Positions 38,333 to 48,422 of a DNA stretch of 64,000 nt are shown one piece after another. The DNA comes from Paralcaligenes sp. KSB-10 (GTDB lineage: Bacteria; Pseudomonadota; Gammaproteobacteria; Burkholderiales; Burkholderiaceae_B), in NCBI RefSeq assembly GCF_021266465.1, contig NZ_CP089848.1:2666001-2730000 (forward strand). The letters are read 5' to 3'. The position numbers and the translations under genes were made by a program. The notes beneath the pieces were generated by a model. It had not been told where the DNA came from. It ran no database searches and was given only the letters and a program-made list of their open reading frames with translations. The first letter of the stretch is position 1. Each line of letters opens with the position of its first letter.

Positions 38333-39121
38333 ATGTCATCTTCCCCACCGGCCGGCCACGCTTCGGCACCGCAGCTTCCTCATCGCAGCCTGCGTGCCAC
38401 AGGCTTGCGAAAAACCTACGGCAAACGCACCGTCGTGCACGATGTGTCCCTGGCCGTCGACAGCGGCGAAGTCGTGGGCCTGCTGGGCCCCAATGGCGCC
38501 GGCAAAACAACCAGCTTCTACATGATTGTCGGAATTATTCCAACGGATGCCGGGCGCATCGAAATCGACGGCACATCGATCACCGGCTTGCCCATGCACA
38601 AGCGCGCGCGTATGGGTTTGTCGTACCTGCCGCAAGACGCCTCGGTGTTCCGGCGCCTGACGGTCGAAGAAAACATACGCGCCGTACTCGAGCTTCAGGT
38701 CGAAGAAGACGGGCGACCCATCTCCTCGGCCACCATCGGTGAAAACCTGGAATCCCTGATCGACGAATTGCAAATCGGACACATACGCCGCAATACGGCC
38801 ATTTCCTTATCGGGCGGAGAACGGCGCCGTGTCGAAATCGCGCGCGCGCTGGCCACGCACCCCCGCTTCATTTTGCTTGATGAACCTTTTGCCGGTGTAG
38901 ACCCTATTGCCGTCATCGAAATCCAGCGCATCGTGCATTTCCTGAAAAGCCGCAACATCGGCGTATTGATCACCGACCATAACGTACGCGAAACCCTGGG
39001 CATTTGCGACCGGGCCTACATCATCAGCGAAGGCAAGGTCCTGACCAACGGGCATCCCAGCGAAATCATCGACAACGAAGCCGTACGCAAAGTGTATCTG
39101 GGCAAGAATTTCAAGATGTAA
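38333..39121 (+). CDS. lptB: LPS export ABC transporter ATPase LptB
   Basis: ATPase (262 aa) powering LPS extraction from the inner membrane with LptFG. Walker [16 protein letters not shown]-loop [16 protein letters not shown], signature [15 protein letters not shown] and Walker [17 protein letters not shown] are all intact. About 20 extra N-terminal residues precede the core. In many proteobacteria rpoN follows lptB; here hpf is next, after 204 bases. Confidence 0.96.
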   Translation: MSSSPPAGHASAPQLPHRSLRATGLRKTYGKRTVVHDVSLAVDSGEVVGLLGPNGAGKTTSFYMIVGIIPTDAGRIEIDGTSITGLPMHKRARMGLSYLPQDASVFRRLTVEENIRAVLELQVEEDGRPISSATIGENLESLIDELQIGHIRRNTAISLSGGERRRVEIARALATHPRFILLDEPFAGVDPIAVIEIQRIVHFLKSRNIGVLITDHNVRETLGICDRAYIISEGKVLTNGHPSEIIDNEAVRKVYLGKNFKM

Positions 39122-39257
39122 TTGTTATTACGCACTGTCCGGGGCCGCCACAAGGGCCGCCCCTGCGCAACCGTGCCGGCCGGGGATTCGTGCCGGCCCT
39201 GGCCCACTTGATTTAGTTTGCATAATCTATAAACTGAAGTCATTGCCATTTCATTAC

Positions 39258-39320
39258 AAGGAGAGCAATTTATTTCAAAAACGCGCGTCGTCGCGCATCC
39301 GTGTTTTTTTATAGGAGAGC
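39258..39320 (+). other. hpf leader with duplicated ribosome-binding sequence and hairpin
   Basis: AGGAGAGCA occurs twice before hpf (39259-39267 and 39314-39322). Between them is a small hairpin (GCGCG-TCGT-CGCGC, 39283-39296) and a run of seven T (39304-39310). Only the second copy sits at the right distance from the hpf ATG. The layout could be a weak attenuator or a relic of a short duplication. Confidence 0.35.
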
Positions 39321-39325
39321 ACAGT

Positions 39326-39652
39326 ATGAACCTGAGCATTAGCGGTCGTCACCTCGAAGTAACCCCCGCCATCCATGAGTACGTCATGAATAAAATGGCC
39401 CGAGTTTCTCGACACTTTGATAGCGTCATCGACACCCAGGTCATGCTCTCGGTAGAGCCCCTGAAGCACACCGCCGAAGTCACCATGCGACTACGCGGCA
39501 AAGATATCCATTGCGAAGCAAACGACGAGAATCTGTACGCAGCTATCGACCTTCTGGCCGACAAAATCGACCGTCAGGTCATAAAATACAAAAGTAAAAT
39601 CCAGAATCACGCACACGAACCCGTCAAACGACAAGAAGCCCCCGTCGAATAA
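39326..39652 (+). CDS. hpf: Ribosome hibernation promoting factor (short HPF)
   Basis: 108-aa ribosome-associated protein that helps form inactive 100S ribosomes in stationary phase. Typical start LSISGRHLEVTPAIHEYV, then the segment RLRGKDIHCEANDENLYAAI and the helix DLLADKIDRQVIKYKSKI. The length matches short HPF, with no long C-terminal dimerisation domain. Located between lptB and ptsN. Confidence 0.95.
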   Translation: MNLSISGRHLEVTPAIHEYVMNKMARVSRHFDSVIDTQVMLSVEPLKHTAEVTMRLRGKDIHCEANDENLYAAIDLLADKIDRQVIKYKSKIQNHAHEPVKRQEAPVE

Positions 39653-39857
39653 ACCCAAACAGACCATGCACGCTGGCCCCACACCAGGGCAAGCAGGCCG
39701 GGCTTGACCTTGCAAACTTGCCATGGCTCCAATCGCTGTTTCGGTTGAGTCATGGCGTTGCAAACACTTGTACCTAAAAAGCACGATCCAGGGTTGATCG
39801 CCCGTGGATTTTCGTTCTTTTTTATATGGTTTTCGATAAGCCCATATAATGGGTCAC

Positions 39858-40316
39858 ATGAACCTACTGTCACGTATCCTGCCACCGCAAAACGTTGTGC
39901 TCGACCTGGCCGTTACCAGCAAAAAAAGGGCTTTTGAGCAAGCAGGTCTGCTTTTTGAAAACCACCACGGCATTGCGCGGACCTCGGTGTTTCACAGCCT
40001 GATCGCGCGCGAACGCCTGGGTTCGACCGCGCTGGGCCATCATATTGCTGTGCCACACGGCCGGATCAAAGGCCTCAAGGAGCCCTGTGCCGCCTTTATC
40101 CGGCTCGCCAGCCCGGTACGTTTCGATGCCAGCGACGGCCGGCTCGCAAACCTGCTGTTTTTTCTGCTGGTGCCTGAAACCGCGACCCAACTGCACCTGG
40201 ACTTGCTGGCCGAAATAGCCAAACTGGTCTCCAGCCCGGCATTGCGCCAATCGCTGGCAACCGAAACCGACGTCTCTGTGATTCACACCCTGCTCACCAC
40301 CGACTCGCCAGTCTAA
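39858..40316 (+). CDS. ptsN: Nitrogen-PTS regulatory protein EIIA(Ntr)
   Basis: Cytoplasmic phosphocarrier (152 aa) of the regulatory nitrogen PTS. The phosphorylated His67 lies in [15 protein letters not shown]-terminus [17 protein letters not shown] is typical; an upstream ATG at 39849 adds three residues. Together with hprK next door it belongs to a regulatory PTS; EI and HPr genes are not in the window. The 196 bases before it hold no gene that I can see. Confidence 0.95.
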   Translation: MNLLSRILPPQNVVLDLAVTSKKRAFEQAGLLFENHHGIARTSVFHSLIARERLGSTALGHHIAVPHGRIKGLKEPCAAFIRLASPVRFDASDGRLANLLFFLLVPETATQLHLDLLAEIAKLVSSPALRQSLATETDVSVIHTLLTTDSPV

Positions 40317-40327
40317 AAAACACCGCC

Positions 40328-41257
40328 ATGCTCACCATCCAAGAACTCGTTAGTGACAATGCCGACAAGATCTCCTTTACCTGGGTGGCCGGACTGGGGG
40401 CCGCGCATCGCCTGATCCCCGACGTCGGCATGTCCGGGGCCGACCTGGTGGGCCACTTGAACCTGATTCACCCCTCCCGCATACAGGTTTTCGGCAAGGA
40501 AGAGCTGTCTTATTACACCCGTTTCGACACCAAGCGGCGTATCCATCATCTCGAAGATCTGGTCGTGGGCGGCGTGCCCGCCATTCTTATCGCCGAAAGC
40601 ATGCCGGTTCCCGAAGATTTGCGCGAATTCTGCAATTTGCAGCAAATCCCCTTGCTGAGCACCTCCATCGATGCGGCCCAACTGATCGACCTGTTGCGAA
40701 TTTATCTGGGCAAGCGGCTGGCGCCCAAAACCACCGTGCATGGTGTATTCATGGATGTACTGGGCGTGGGTGTGCTGATTACCGGCGAGTCTGGCCTGGG
40801 GAAAAGCGAACTGGCTCTCGAACTGATATCGCGCGGCCACGGCCTGGTCGCCGACGATGCCGTCGAGCTGTCGCGCACCGCCCCGAACATGATAGAAGGC
40901 ATGTGTCCCTCGCTCCTGCAGAATCTGCTCGAAGTACGGGGTCTGGGCCTGCTCGATATCCGCACCATTTTCGGCGAAACCTCGGTACGCCGGAAAATGA
41001 AACTGAAGCTCGTGGTGCAATTGGTGCGCTCGACGGCCGATGCTTTCGAGCGCCTGCCCATGCAGGACCTTACGCAAGACATACTGGGCGTGCCCATACG
41101 GCGTGTCATGCTGCAGGTTGCCGCAGGCCGCAATCTGGCGGTACTGGTCGAAGCAGCCGTGCGCAACACGATTCTCGCCCTGCGCGGCATCGATACCATG
41201 GGTGAGTTCATCGAACGGCAAGCTCTGGCCATTATGGAGAACAGCCGCAAAGAGTAA
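40328..41257 (+). CDS. hprK: HPr kinase/phosphorylase
   Basis: Bifunctional enzyme (309 aa) that phosphorylates and dephosphorylates HPr on serine. The P-loop is [14 protein letters not shown], followed by the catalytic region [13 protein letters not shown]. The family signature [20 protein letters not shown] is intact. The N-terminal domain spans about residues 1-130. 11 bases after ptsN, in the typical betaproteobacterial order ptsN-hprK-rapZ. Confidence 0.96.
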   Translation: MLTIQELVSDNADKISFTWVAGLGAAHRLIPDVGMSGADLVGHLNLIHPSRIQVFGKEELSYYTRFDTKRRIHHLEDLVVGGVPAILIAESMPVPEDLREFCNLQQIPLLSTSIDAAQLIDLLRIYLGKRLAPKTTVHGVFMDVLGVGVLITGESGLGKSELALELISRGHGLVADDAVELSRTAPNMIEGMCPSLLQNLLEVRGLGLLDIRTIFGETSVRRKMKLKLVVQLVRSTADAFERLPMQDLTQDILGVPIRRVMLQVAAGRNLAVLVEAAVRNTILALRGIDTMGEFIERQALAIMENSRKE

Positions 41258-41363
41258 GCCTCAAGCCGGGCCCTCTTAACACGGCCCGTCCGAGTCATTT
41301 AGAATAAGGCAAGCGGGTTGCCGCCCGTCCACCAGCCGTTTTTAGTGGAACCTTTTTATCGTC

Positions 41364-42236
41364 ATGCTCCGTATCGTTCTTATTACCGGTATTTCAGGTT
41401 CGGGCAAGTCTGTCGCGCTGCGCCTGCTCGAAGACGCCGGCTATACCTGCGTCGATAACCTGCCTGTCCGGTTTCTCCACGATTTTATCGCCAGCACCCG
41501 GGAAGACGGCCTTGAGCGCGTCGCCGTCGCCATCGACGTACGTTCGCCCGGCGAACTCGCCGGACTGCCCGATGTCATCACCGGCCTGCGCGCCATGGGC
41601 ACGGCCTTCAGGGTCATTTTCCTGGATGCCAACGATCATACGCTGCAGCAGCGCTATTCCGAATCGCGCCGGCGCCATCCGCTTACCGACAAGCTGCAGC
41701 AAGGCGGCACGACCCCATCGCTGCAGGAATGCATCAATGCCGAGCGCGAGCTGTTGGCCCCGCTGCGCGAGCAAGAGCACGTCATCGACACGTCCGACCT
41801 CACGCCCGGCCAGTTGCGCGCCTGGGTGCGCGATCTGGTTCAAGCCGACCGCGCCGCCGTGGTCCTGACATTCGAGTCGTTTGCCTACAAACGAGGCGTC
41901 CCCGGAGACGCCGATCTGGTCTTTGACGTGCGCTGCCTGCCCAATCCTCATTACGACCAGGCTTTGCGACCACTGACCGGGAAAGACGAACCTGTCGCAA
42001 AATGGCTGAGCCAGTTTGGCAGCGTCGAGACCATGGTCGAGGATATTGCCGGATTCATCCGGCGCTGGCTTCCCCTGTACATGCAGGACACCCGCAACTA
42101 CCTGACCGTCGCCATAGGGTGCACAGGTGGGCAGCACCGATCGGTTTACGTCGTGGAACAGCTCGCAAGGCGGTTTGCCGACCACTCCCCGCTTCTGGTG
42201 CGGCATCGCAACCAGCCTCCCTCCCACATCCCATGA
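41364..42236 (+). CDS. rapZ: RNase adapter protein RapZ
   Basis: ATP-binding adaptor (290 aa) that in E. coli directs RNase E to the small RNA GlmZ and so tunes glucosamine-6-phosphate supply. The P-loop is GISGSGKSVALRLLEDAGY, followed by CVDNLP. The C-terminal hallmark GCTGGQHRSVYVVEQLA is present. The stop overlaps the rlpA start (ATGA). Whether GlmZ-like RNAs exist here cannot be seen. Confidence 0.95.
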   Translation: MLRIVLITGISGSGKSVALRLLEDAGYTCVDNLPVRFLHDFIASTREDGLERVAVAIDVRSPGELAGLPDVITGLRAMGTAFRVIFLDANDHTLQQRYSESRRRHPLTDKLQQGGTTPSLQECINAERELLAPLREQEHVIDTSDLTPGQLRAWVRDLVQADRAAVVLTFESFAYKRGVPGDADLVFDVRCLPNPHYDQALRPLTGKDEPVAKWLSQFGSVETMVEDIAGFIRRWLPLYMQDTRNYLTVAIGCTGGQHRSVYVVEQLARRFADHSPLLVRHRNQPPSHIP

Positions 42237-43309
42237 CGACGCCATTACGTACGATCACCGCGGCCCTGACGCTGACATGCCTGCTTGTCCTGGCAGGCTG
42301 CTCGACGACACGCACACGAGGCGGCGGATACTATAAAGACGACGGCCCAGGCGCCCATCCCCCCTCCAATATCGATGCCATTCCAGATGCTGTCCCCCGC
42401 ATCGAAACCCATTCCAGCGCCACCAGCAAGCCCTACGTCGTTTTCGGCAAACGCTACGTTCCGCTGAGCTCGGACCGCCCCTTCCGGCAGCGCGGCATCG
42501 CTTCCTGGTACGGAAAAAAATTCCACGGCGCAAAAACCTCCAATGGCGAAACCTACGATATGTACGCCATGACGGCAGCCCATCCCACATTGCCGATTCC
42601 CAGCTATGCGCGGGTCACCCGGGTCGGAACCGGCAAATCCGTCATTGTGCGCATCAATGACCGCGGGCCCTTCCACAGCAGCCGTATCATGGATCTGTCG
42701 TATGTCGCCGCGGCAAAGCTGGGCATTATCGGCCCCGGGAGCGGCGAAGTGATTGTCGATGCGATCACCAACCAGGATATTGCCAGGGGTGAAACGCATA
42801 TCGACGACATTGCCGCGGCCGGGGGCACCATCCCCGAAACAGCTCCCGCCACCGCCGTGGCCGTCGCCGAACCTACGCCCAATGTCATGGCTGCCCTGCA
42901 AGGCACACGGGAAGATGCCTCGTCAACGCCGCCCGACCCCATCTCAAACGAAGCCGCGCCCGCCACACCCACGCCGCAATTCGCCAGGGCGCCCGAGAGC
43001 ACGCCCGCCAACACTCCCAGGCCGGCATTGCTTGCCTACTCCGACAACTCCGCACAGGCGATGAATGTCGGGAACAACCAGATCTATCTGCAATTCGGCG
43101 CCTTCAGCGGTTCGGAAAACGCTCAACACATGGCGCAGAAGCTCAATCAGAAAATCGGTCAGATAGAAAGCCGGCCGGTCCGGGTGGAAACCGACAACAA
43201 TCTGTTCCGTGTACAGATCGGCCCGTACCCCAACCGCACCGCGGCCGTTAACGCCGCCGTGCGTATCCAGCAGGAAACCGGGGCTCAGTCCACGATTGCG
43301 GTGCGTTGA
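42233..43309 (+). CDS. rlpA: RlpA-like septal lipoprotein with SPOR domain
   Basis: Lipoprotein (358 aa) resembling RlpA, a lytic transglycosylase acting on denuded septal glycan. Lipobox LVLAGC with Cys23 follows a basic/hydrophobic signal. The double-psi beta-barrel domain (about residues 85-180) has GIASWYGKKFHGAKTSNGE and the catalytic-type motif RINDRGPFH. A Pro/Ala/Thr-rich linker leads to a C-terminal SPOR domain (about 280-355; QIYLQFGAFSGSENAQ). Its end overlaps convergent rsmI by 25 bases. Confidence 0.9.
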   Translation: MTTPLRTITAALTLTCLLVLAGCSTTRTRGGGYYKDDGPGAHPPSNIDAIPDAVPRIETHSSATSKPYVVFGKRYVPLSSDRPFRQRGIASWYGKKFHGAKTSNGETYDMYAMTAAHPTLPIPSYARVTRVGTGKSVIVRINDRGPFHSSRIMDLSYVAAAKLGIIGPGSGEVIVDAITNQDIARGETHIDDIAAAGGTIPETAPATAVAVAEPTPNVMAALQGTREDASSTPPDPISNEAAPATPTPQFARAPESTPANTPRPALLAYSDNSAQAMNVGNNQIYLQFGAFSGSENAQHMAQKLNQKIGQIESRPVRVETDNNLFRVQIGPYPNRTAAVNAAVRIQQETGAQSTIAVR

Positions 43310-44226
43310 CGAGCCAGCGCCAACGCGTACAGCGTATCGCGCGACACGCCTGTTACCTTGGCGGCAATCCGCGCGGCATCCCGCACGCTCACTGATTCCA
43401 GCAGGGCATCCAACAATACCAGCGTCTGCGGATCGGCCTCTGCCGCCGTCTGATCCGCGGGTGGCTGGTGCACGATCAATACGAACTCGCCCTGGCTGTG
43501 GTGCGCGTCGTCGGCCAGCCAGGCCGCCACCTGGCCCAGGGGTAACGTGACCACCTGTTCGAAGCGCTTCGTCAGTTCGCGGGCCAACGTCAGCAAACGA
43601 TCCGCGCCGCATACTTGCAACAAATCCCTGACAGCGGCCTCAAGACGGTGGGGCGACTCGAACATCACAACCGGAGCCGCAACGGCGCACCAGCGTGCCA
43701 GCCATTTTTGCCGGGCCGTTGCCTTGGGAGGCATGAACCCCGCGAATACAAAGGCAGGATTCTCGTCGGACGTAACTCCGCTGGCCATAAGCGCCGTAAT
43801 GACGGCGCTTGCGCCGGGAATCGCCACAACCCCATATCCCGCCTCGCGAACCGCACGAACGATCCTGGCGCCCGGGTCGCTGACTGCGGGAGCCCCCGCA
43901 TCGGAAATCAGCGCCACACGCTCCCCCCCGGCCAATCGCGCCACAATCGCCTCGGCGGCACCCGCCTCGTTGTGGCGGTGTGCAGCCATTAGAGGTGTTC
44001 TCACCCCCCAGGCATCGAGCAAGGAACGGCTCGCACGGGTATCTTCGGCGGCTATCACATCGCAACGCGCCAGCGTCTGCCAGGCGCGTAAACTCAAGTC
44101 GCCCAGATTGCCTATCGGGGTAGCCACCACATAAAGCGTCGCCTGAGGCCAGGTCTGGCCTGCGACACGTTCAGTGAGACGATTCCATGTCGTTTGGGAA
44201 TCTACAAAATCAGGAGTTTCACTCAT
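43285..44226 (-). CDS. rsmI: 16S rRNA (cytidine1402-2'-O)-methyltransferase
   Basis: Tetrapyrrole-methylase-fold rRNA methyltransferase (313 aa). Diagnostic motifs are LYVVATPIGNLGDLSLRA, AEDTRASRSLL, LISDAGAPAVSDPG and FESPHRLEAAVRDL. About 28 residues precede the conserved start. Minus strand, head to head with yraN, and tail to tail with rlpA, which it overlaps by 25 bases. Confidence 0.95.
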   Translation of the reverse strand: MSETPDFVDSQTTWNRLTERVAGQTWPQATLYVVATPIGNLGDLSLRAWQTLARCDVIAAEDTRASRSLLDAWGVRTPLMAAHRHNEAGAAEAIVARLAGGERVALISDAGAPAVSDPGARIVRAVREAGYGVVAIPGASAVITALMASGVTSDENPAFVFAGFMPPKATARQKWLARWCAVAAPVVMFESPHRLEAAVRDLLQVCGADRLLTLARELTKRFEQVVTLPLGQVAAWLADDAHHSQGEFVLIVHQPPADQTAAEADPQTLVLLDALLESVSVRDAARIAAKVTGVSRDTLYALALARQRTAIVD

Positions 44227-44260
44227 ACTAGGAAATAAGCGTTAAAACAGGACAATAGCC

Positions 44261-44749
44261 ATGCCTGGCGAGGATCAATTCATTCATGCGCTGGCTCGAA
44301 CCGCCCAAAAAGAAGCCGTACGCAAACGGCGCAGGCGACTATCCCGCGCCAAAACCAGGCCTCCTGCGAGTCCGACCGCAGTACTGTCGCCGTCTCAACG
44401 CGCCGGGCAGCAGGCGGAACAACATGCCAGGCGCCATCTGGAAGCTGCCGGCCTGACCATAGTAAGGCAGAATCTGCGCTGCAAAAGCGGTGAAATCGAC
44501 CTCATCGCCCTGGATGGCGCAGTCCTGATTTTCATTGAGGTCAGGCACAGGCATTCCCGAAGCCATGGCGGCGCAGCAGCCAGTGTAAACCCCGAAAAGC
44601 AGAAACGCCTGATCAAGGCCGCAAATTATTTTTTGCCTGCCCTGAGCCGGCAATACTTCGGCGGCGCGGTTCCGCCCTGCCGTTTCGATGTGGTGGCCGT
44701 GGAACCTGATGGCATAAACTGGCTCAAACATGCATTTGCCGCCTGGTGA
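44261..44749 (+). CDS. yraN: YraN family (UPF0102) nuclease-like protein
   Basis: 162-aa protein with a basic N-terminal extension (about 45 residues) and a UPF0102 core resembling Holliday-junction resolvase folds: GQQAEQHARRHLEAAGLTIV, then NLRCKSGEIDLIALDGAVLI and FIEVRHRHS. The GEIDLI...FIEV residues match the nuclease-like active site. Function in vivo is not established. The order rsmI-yraN-SIS gene-dolP parallels E. coli. Confidence 0.92.
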   Translation: MPGEDQFIHALARTAQKEAVRKRRRRLSRAKTRPPASPTAVLSPSQRAGQQAEQHARRHLEAAGLTIVRQNLRCKSGEIDLIALDGAVLIFIEVRHRHSRSHGGAAASVNPEKQKRLIKAANYFLPALSRQYFGGAVPPCRFDVVAVEPDGINWLKHAFAAW

Positions 44750-44774
44750 AGCCGACGGCCATCCGTTACGTCCG

Positions 44775-44806
44775 TTGACATTCTTTTCAGTCGAACATGA
44801 GATAAT
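44775..44806 (+). promoter_or_regulatory. Candidate promoter for the SIS-dolP-tlpA operon
   Basis: A perfect TTGACA (44775-44780) and GATAAT (44801-44806) lie just before the start at 44814. The 20-base spacing is longer than ideal and the leader would be very short, so support is modest. Confidence 0.3.
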
Positions 44807-44813
44807 ACCCACT

Positions 44814-45407
44814 ATGGATATGACATCACGCATGAACTCGCACTTCGATGATGCCATCGATGCTTTCAAGGCCAGCTCCAAAGAGCTTGCCGCCCCACTT
44901 GCGGCGGCTATCGACCTGCTGTTTGGCGCCCTGGCCAACAACGGCAAGATCCTGGCCTGCGGCAACGGCGGGTCGGCGGCCGATGCCCAGCACTTTATTG
45001 CCGAACTGGTCGGCCGCTTCGAACGCGACCGCCTGCCGCTGGCGGGCGTTGCGCTGAATACCGACACCTCGATCCTGACCGCGGTGGGCAACGATTACGG
45101 TTTCGACACCATTTTCGGACGCCAGGTCAGCGCGCTTGGACAACCGGGCGATGTGCTTGTCGCAATCTCCACCAGCGGCAACTCCGCCAACGTCGTCCAG
45201 GCCATCGATGCCGCCCACGAACGCGAAATGTCGATCATCGCCCTTACCGGCAAGGGGGGCGGAACAATCGGCTCCCTCCTGCACGAAACCGATATTCACT
45301 TATGCGTCCCGCATGAACGCACAATGCGCATCCAGGAGGTCCACATCCTGCTCCTGCATGCACTCTGTGACGGTATTGACGCCTTGCTACTGGGAGACAC
45401 CTTGTAA
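44814..45407 (+). CDS. gmhA: SIS-domain phosphoheptose isomerase (GmhA)/DiaA-like
   Basis: 197-aa single SIS domain protein. Sequence motifs are GmhA-like: GNGGSAADAQHFIAEL, ISTSGNSANVVQAI, and the catalytic-type His in RIQEVHILLLHAL, with Glu in AELVGRFE. Synteny, however, is that of E. coli diaA, whose product promotes DnaA assembly at oriC (rsmI-yraN-diaA-dolP). Both roles are possible; retention of the catalytic Glu and His favours isomerase. The stop overlaps the next start (TAATG). Confidence 0.82.
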   Translation: MDMTSRMNSHFDDAIDAFKASSKELAAPLAAAIDLLFGALANNGKILACGNGGSAADAQHFIAELVGRFERDRLPLAGVALNTDTSILTAVGNDYGFDTIFGRQVSALGQPGDVLVAISTSGNSANVVQAIDAAHEREMSIIALTGKGGGTIGSLLHETDIHLCVPHERTMRIQEVHILLLHALCDGIDALLLGDTL

Positions 45408-46120
45408 TGCCTAAGCTCAAACATTTCACCGCCCGTTCGCTCGTGCTGGCCTCGCTGGCCACACTCAGTCTCGCCTCCCTGTCGGGTTGCGGCCTGCTGG
45501 TAGTGGGCGGCGCGGCCGCCACCACTGCCTCGGTCGCCAGCGACCGCCGTACCACCGGCGAGCAAGTGGAAGACAAAGCCATCCAGATCAAATCCGCCGA
45601 CGAAATGAACAAACTGGTGGGCGACAAAGGGCGCATAAACTCCACCTCGTATGCGGGCTGGCTGTTGCTCGTGGGCGATGTGCCCACCGAACAGATCAAG
45701 CAGCAGGCTGAACAGACCGCCAGCAAGATCGAAAAGGTCAAGAAAGTCATCAACGAGCTGAGAGTGGGCGACATCACCCCGTTCAGCGTGCGCACCAACG
45801 ACACCTGGATCACTTCCAAAGTAACCGCGGCGCTGATCGACACCAAGGGGGTTCCAACCCGCACGATCGTCGTTCTCACCGAGCGCGGCGTCGTGTATCT
45901 GATGGGCAAGGTTACCGATGCCGAAGGCCAGATGGCAGCCACCGCGGCGTCGGGCGTGAGCGGCGTCAATAAAGTAGTAAAATTATTCGAGATCGTCACG
46001 CCGGAAAGCCTTCTGCAACGGCAAACACCGGCTCCGGTCCAAGATAACGCGGCAGCTCCCAGTTCAACCCCGGCGCCAGGCGGTACTTCCGGCGGCGCAC
46101 AAGCCCTACCCATCAAATGA
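45407..46120 (+). CDS. dolP: Outer-membrane lipoprotein with two BON domains (DolP/YraP)
   Basis: 237-aa lipoprotein with lipobox SLSGC (Cys28) after a signal peptide. Two BON domains follow (about residues 45-118 and 120-195; STSYAGWLLLVGDVP and RTIVVLTERGVVYLMGKV). The tail is Pro/Ala/Gly-rich. DolP maintains outer-membrane integrity and supports septal amidase activation in E. coli. It overlaps both neighbours by a few bases, so it is cotranscribed with the SIS and TlpA-like genes. Confidence 0.92.
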   Translation: MPKLKHFTARSLVLASLATLSLASLSGCGLLVVGGAAATTASVASDRRTTGEQVEDKAIQIKSADEMNKLVGDKGRINSTSYAGWLLLVGDVPTEQIKQQAEQTASKIEKVKKVINELRVGDITPFSVRTNDTWITSKVTAALIDTKGVPTRTIVVLTERGVVYLMGKVTDAEGQMAATAASGVSGVNKVVKLFEIVTPESLLQRQTPAPVQDNAAAPSSTPAPGGTSGGAQALPIK

Positions 46121-46611
46121 AAAAAACCTTAGTCAGTCTCGTCGTCCTGGTTGCGCTGGCAGGCATCGGTCTATGGCAGTTCTCCGGTTCCGCCAAGGCG
46201 GCGCCCGATGTCACCTTCGTCTCGCTGAGCGGGCAGAAAATCACACCGCAGGATTTGCGCGGCAAGGTTGTGCTGGTCAAATTCTGGGCCACCGACTGCG
46301 TCACCTGCATCCAGCAAATGCCCGATATGATCAAAACCTACGATGCGCTTGCGCCCAAGGGATTTGAAGCCATTGCCGTGGCCATGCAATACGATCCCCC
46401 TAACTATGTCAAAAACTACGCCGAAACGCGCAAATTGCCCTTTCCGGTAGCCATCGACGCGCAGGGGCAGATCGCCAAGGCTTTCGGCGACATCAGGCTG
46501 ACTCCAACCGCGTTCCTCATCGACAAGCAGGGGCATATCATCAAGCGCTACCTGGGCAACTACGACAAGACGGCCTTTTTAAACACCGTCGAAAAGGCTC
46601 TTGCCAGTTGA
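46117..46611 (+). CDS. TlpA-family thiol-disulfide oxidoreductase
   Basis: 164-aa membrane-anchored or secreted thioredoxin-like protein. The N-terminal helix VSLVVLVALAGIGLWQF is followed by a thioredoxin fold with the redox motif CVTC (WATDCVTCIQQMP) and the cis-Pro strand LTPTAFLIDKQGHIIKRY. It probably reduces or oxidises cysteines in the periplasm; its partner is unknown. Starts inside the end of dolP; a strong terminator follows. Confidence 0.88.
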   Translation: MKKTLVSLVVLVALAGIGLWQFSGSAKAAPDVTFVSLSGQKITPQDLRGKVVLVKFWATDCVTCIQQMPDMIKTYDALAPKGFEAIAVAMQYDPPNYVKNYAETRKLPFPVAIDAQGQIAKAFGDIRLTPTAFLIDKQGHIIKRYLGNYDKTAFLNTVEKALAS

Positions 46612-47670
<1,059 letters not shown>

Positions 47671-47676
47671 GCCGCG

Positions 47677-48405
47677 ATGCGGGCGCTTCTCACTCCCATC
47701 GCGCCACACCGGTCCCGGCGGCCGGCGGCAGCCGAGACCGTCTGGCTCTTCGACCTGGACAACACGCTGCACGATTCATCCAGGGCCATGTTTCCAGCAA
47801 TCGACCGCAGCATGACATCAGCCGTCATGCAAAGCCTGGGCCTGGATCTGGATACGGCGACGCAATTGCGCACCCGCTACTGGAAACGATACGGAGCCAC
47901 GGTCATAGGCATGGTCCGCCATCATGGGGTCGACGCCGAAACCTTTTTAAACCTGAGCCATGCGTTCGATGTCGCCTCTCTGGTGCATTCCGAATCCGGC
48001 CTGGCCTATAAGCTCGGGCGGCTCAAGGGCCGCAAGATCGTGCTCACCAACGCACCGCTCAACTATGCTCGCGAGGTCCTGAAAACGCTGGGGGTGCTGC
48101 ACTACTTCGAAAGCCTGTGGTCCATCAACCATATGCGCCTGCAAGGCCAGCTCAAACCCAAGCCTTCGGCCGCGCTCATGAAACAGGTCCTGGCCAGGAT
48201 AGGCGCTCCCGCACAACAGGTCGTACTGGTCGAAGACACACTCAGAAATCTGAAAACCGCGAGGCAGATCGGCATGGGAACCGTCCACATCTTCCATCCT
48301 GGAACTCCTTTTTCGGGCAAGCACAGCGGGCGCAGCGCCTATGTGGACCTACGGGTCAATTCAATCGGCGAGCTGCTCCTCAGCCGCCGGCCCTTGCGCC
48401 GCTAA
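47677..48405 (+). CDS. HAD-family pyrimidine 5'-nucleotidase
   Basis: 242-aa HAD hydrolase of the yeast Sdt1/pyrimidine-nucleotidase type. Motif I is VWLFDLDNTLHDS, motif II KIVLTNAPLNYAREVL, the Lys motif KPKPSAALMKQVL and motif III VLVEDTLRNLKTA. It probably dephosphorylates UMP/CMP-type nucleotides; exact specificity is unknown. The order argB-nucleotidase-slmA is common in betaproteobacteria. Confidence 0.88.
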   Translation: MRALLTPIAPHRSRRPAAAETVWLFDLDNTLHDSSRAMFPAIDRSMTSAVMQSLGLDLDTATQLRTRYWKRYGATVIGMVRHHGVDAETFLNLSHAFDVASLVHSESGLAYKLGRLKGRKIVLTNAPLNYAREVLKTLGVLHYFESLWSINHMRLQGQLKPKPSAALMKQVLARIGAPAQQVVLVEDTLRNLKTARQIGMGTVHIFHPGTPFSGKHSGRSAYVDLRVNSIGELLLSRRPLRR

Positions 48406-48422
48406 GCCCCGCGTACCCACCC

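Noticed and set aside
41267-41288. Hairpin CGGGCC/GGCCCG between hprK and rapZ as a terminator
   Set aside because: The stem is six base pairs with a 10-base loop and no T-tract follows; the genes are probably partly cotranscribed.
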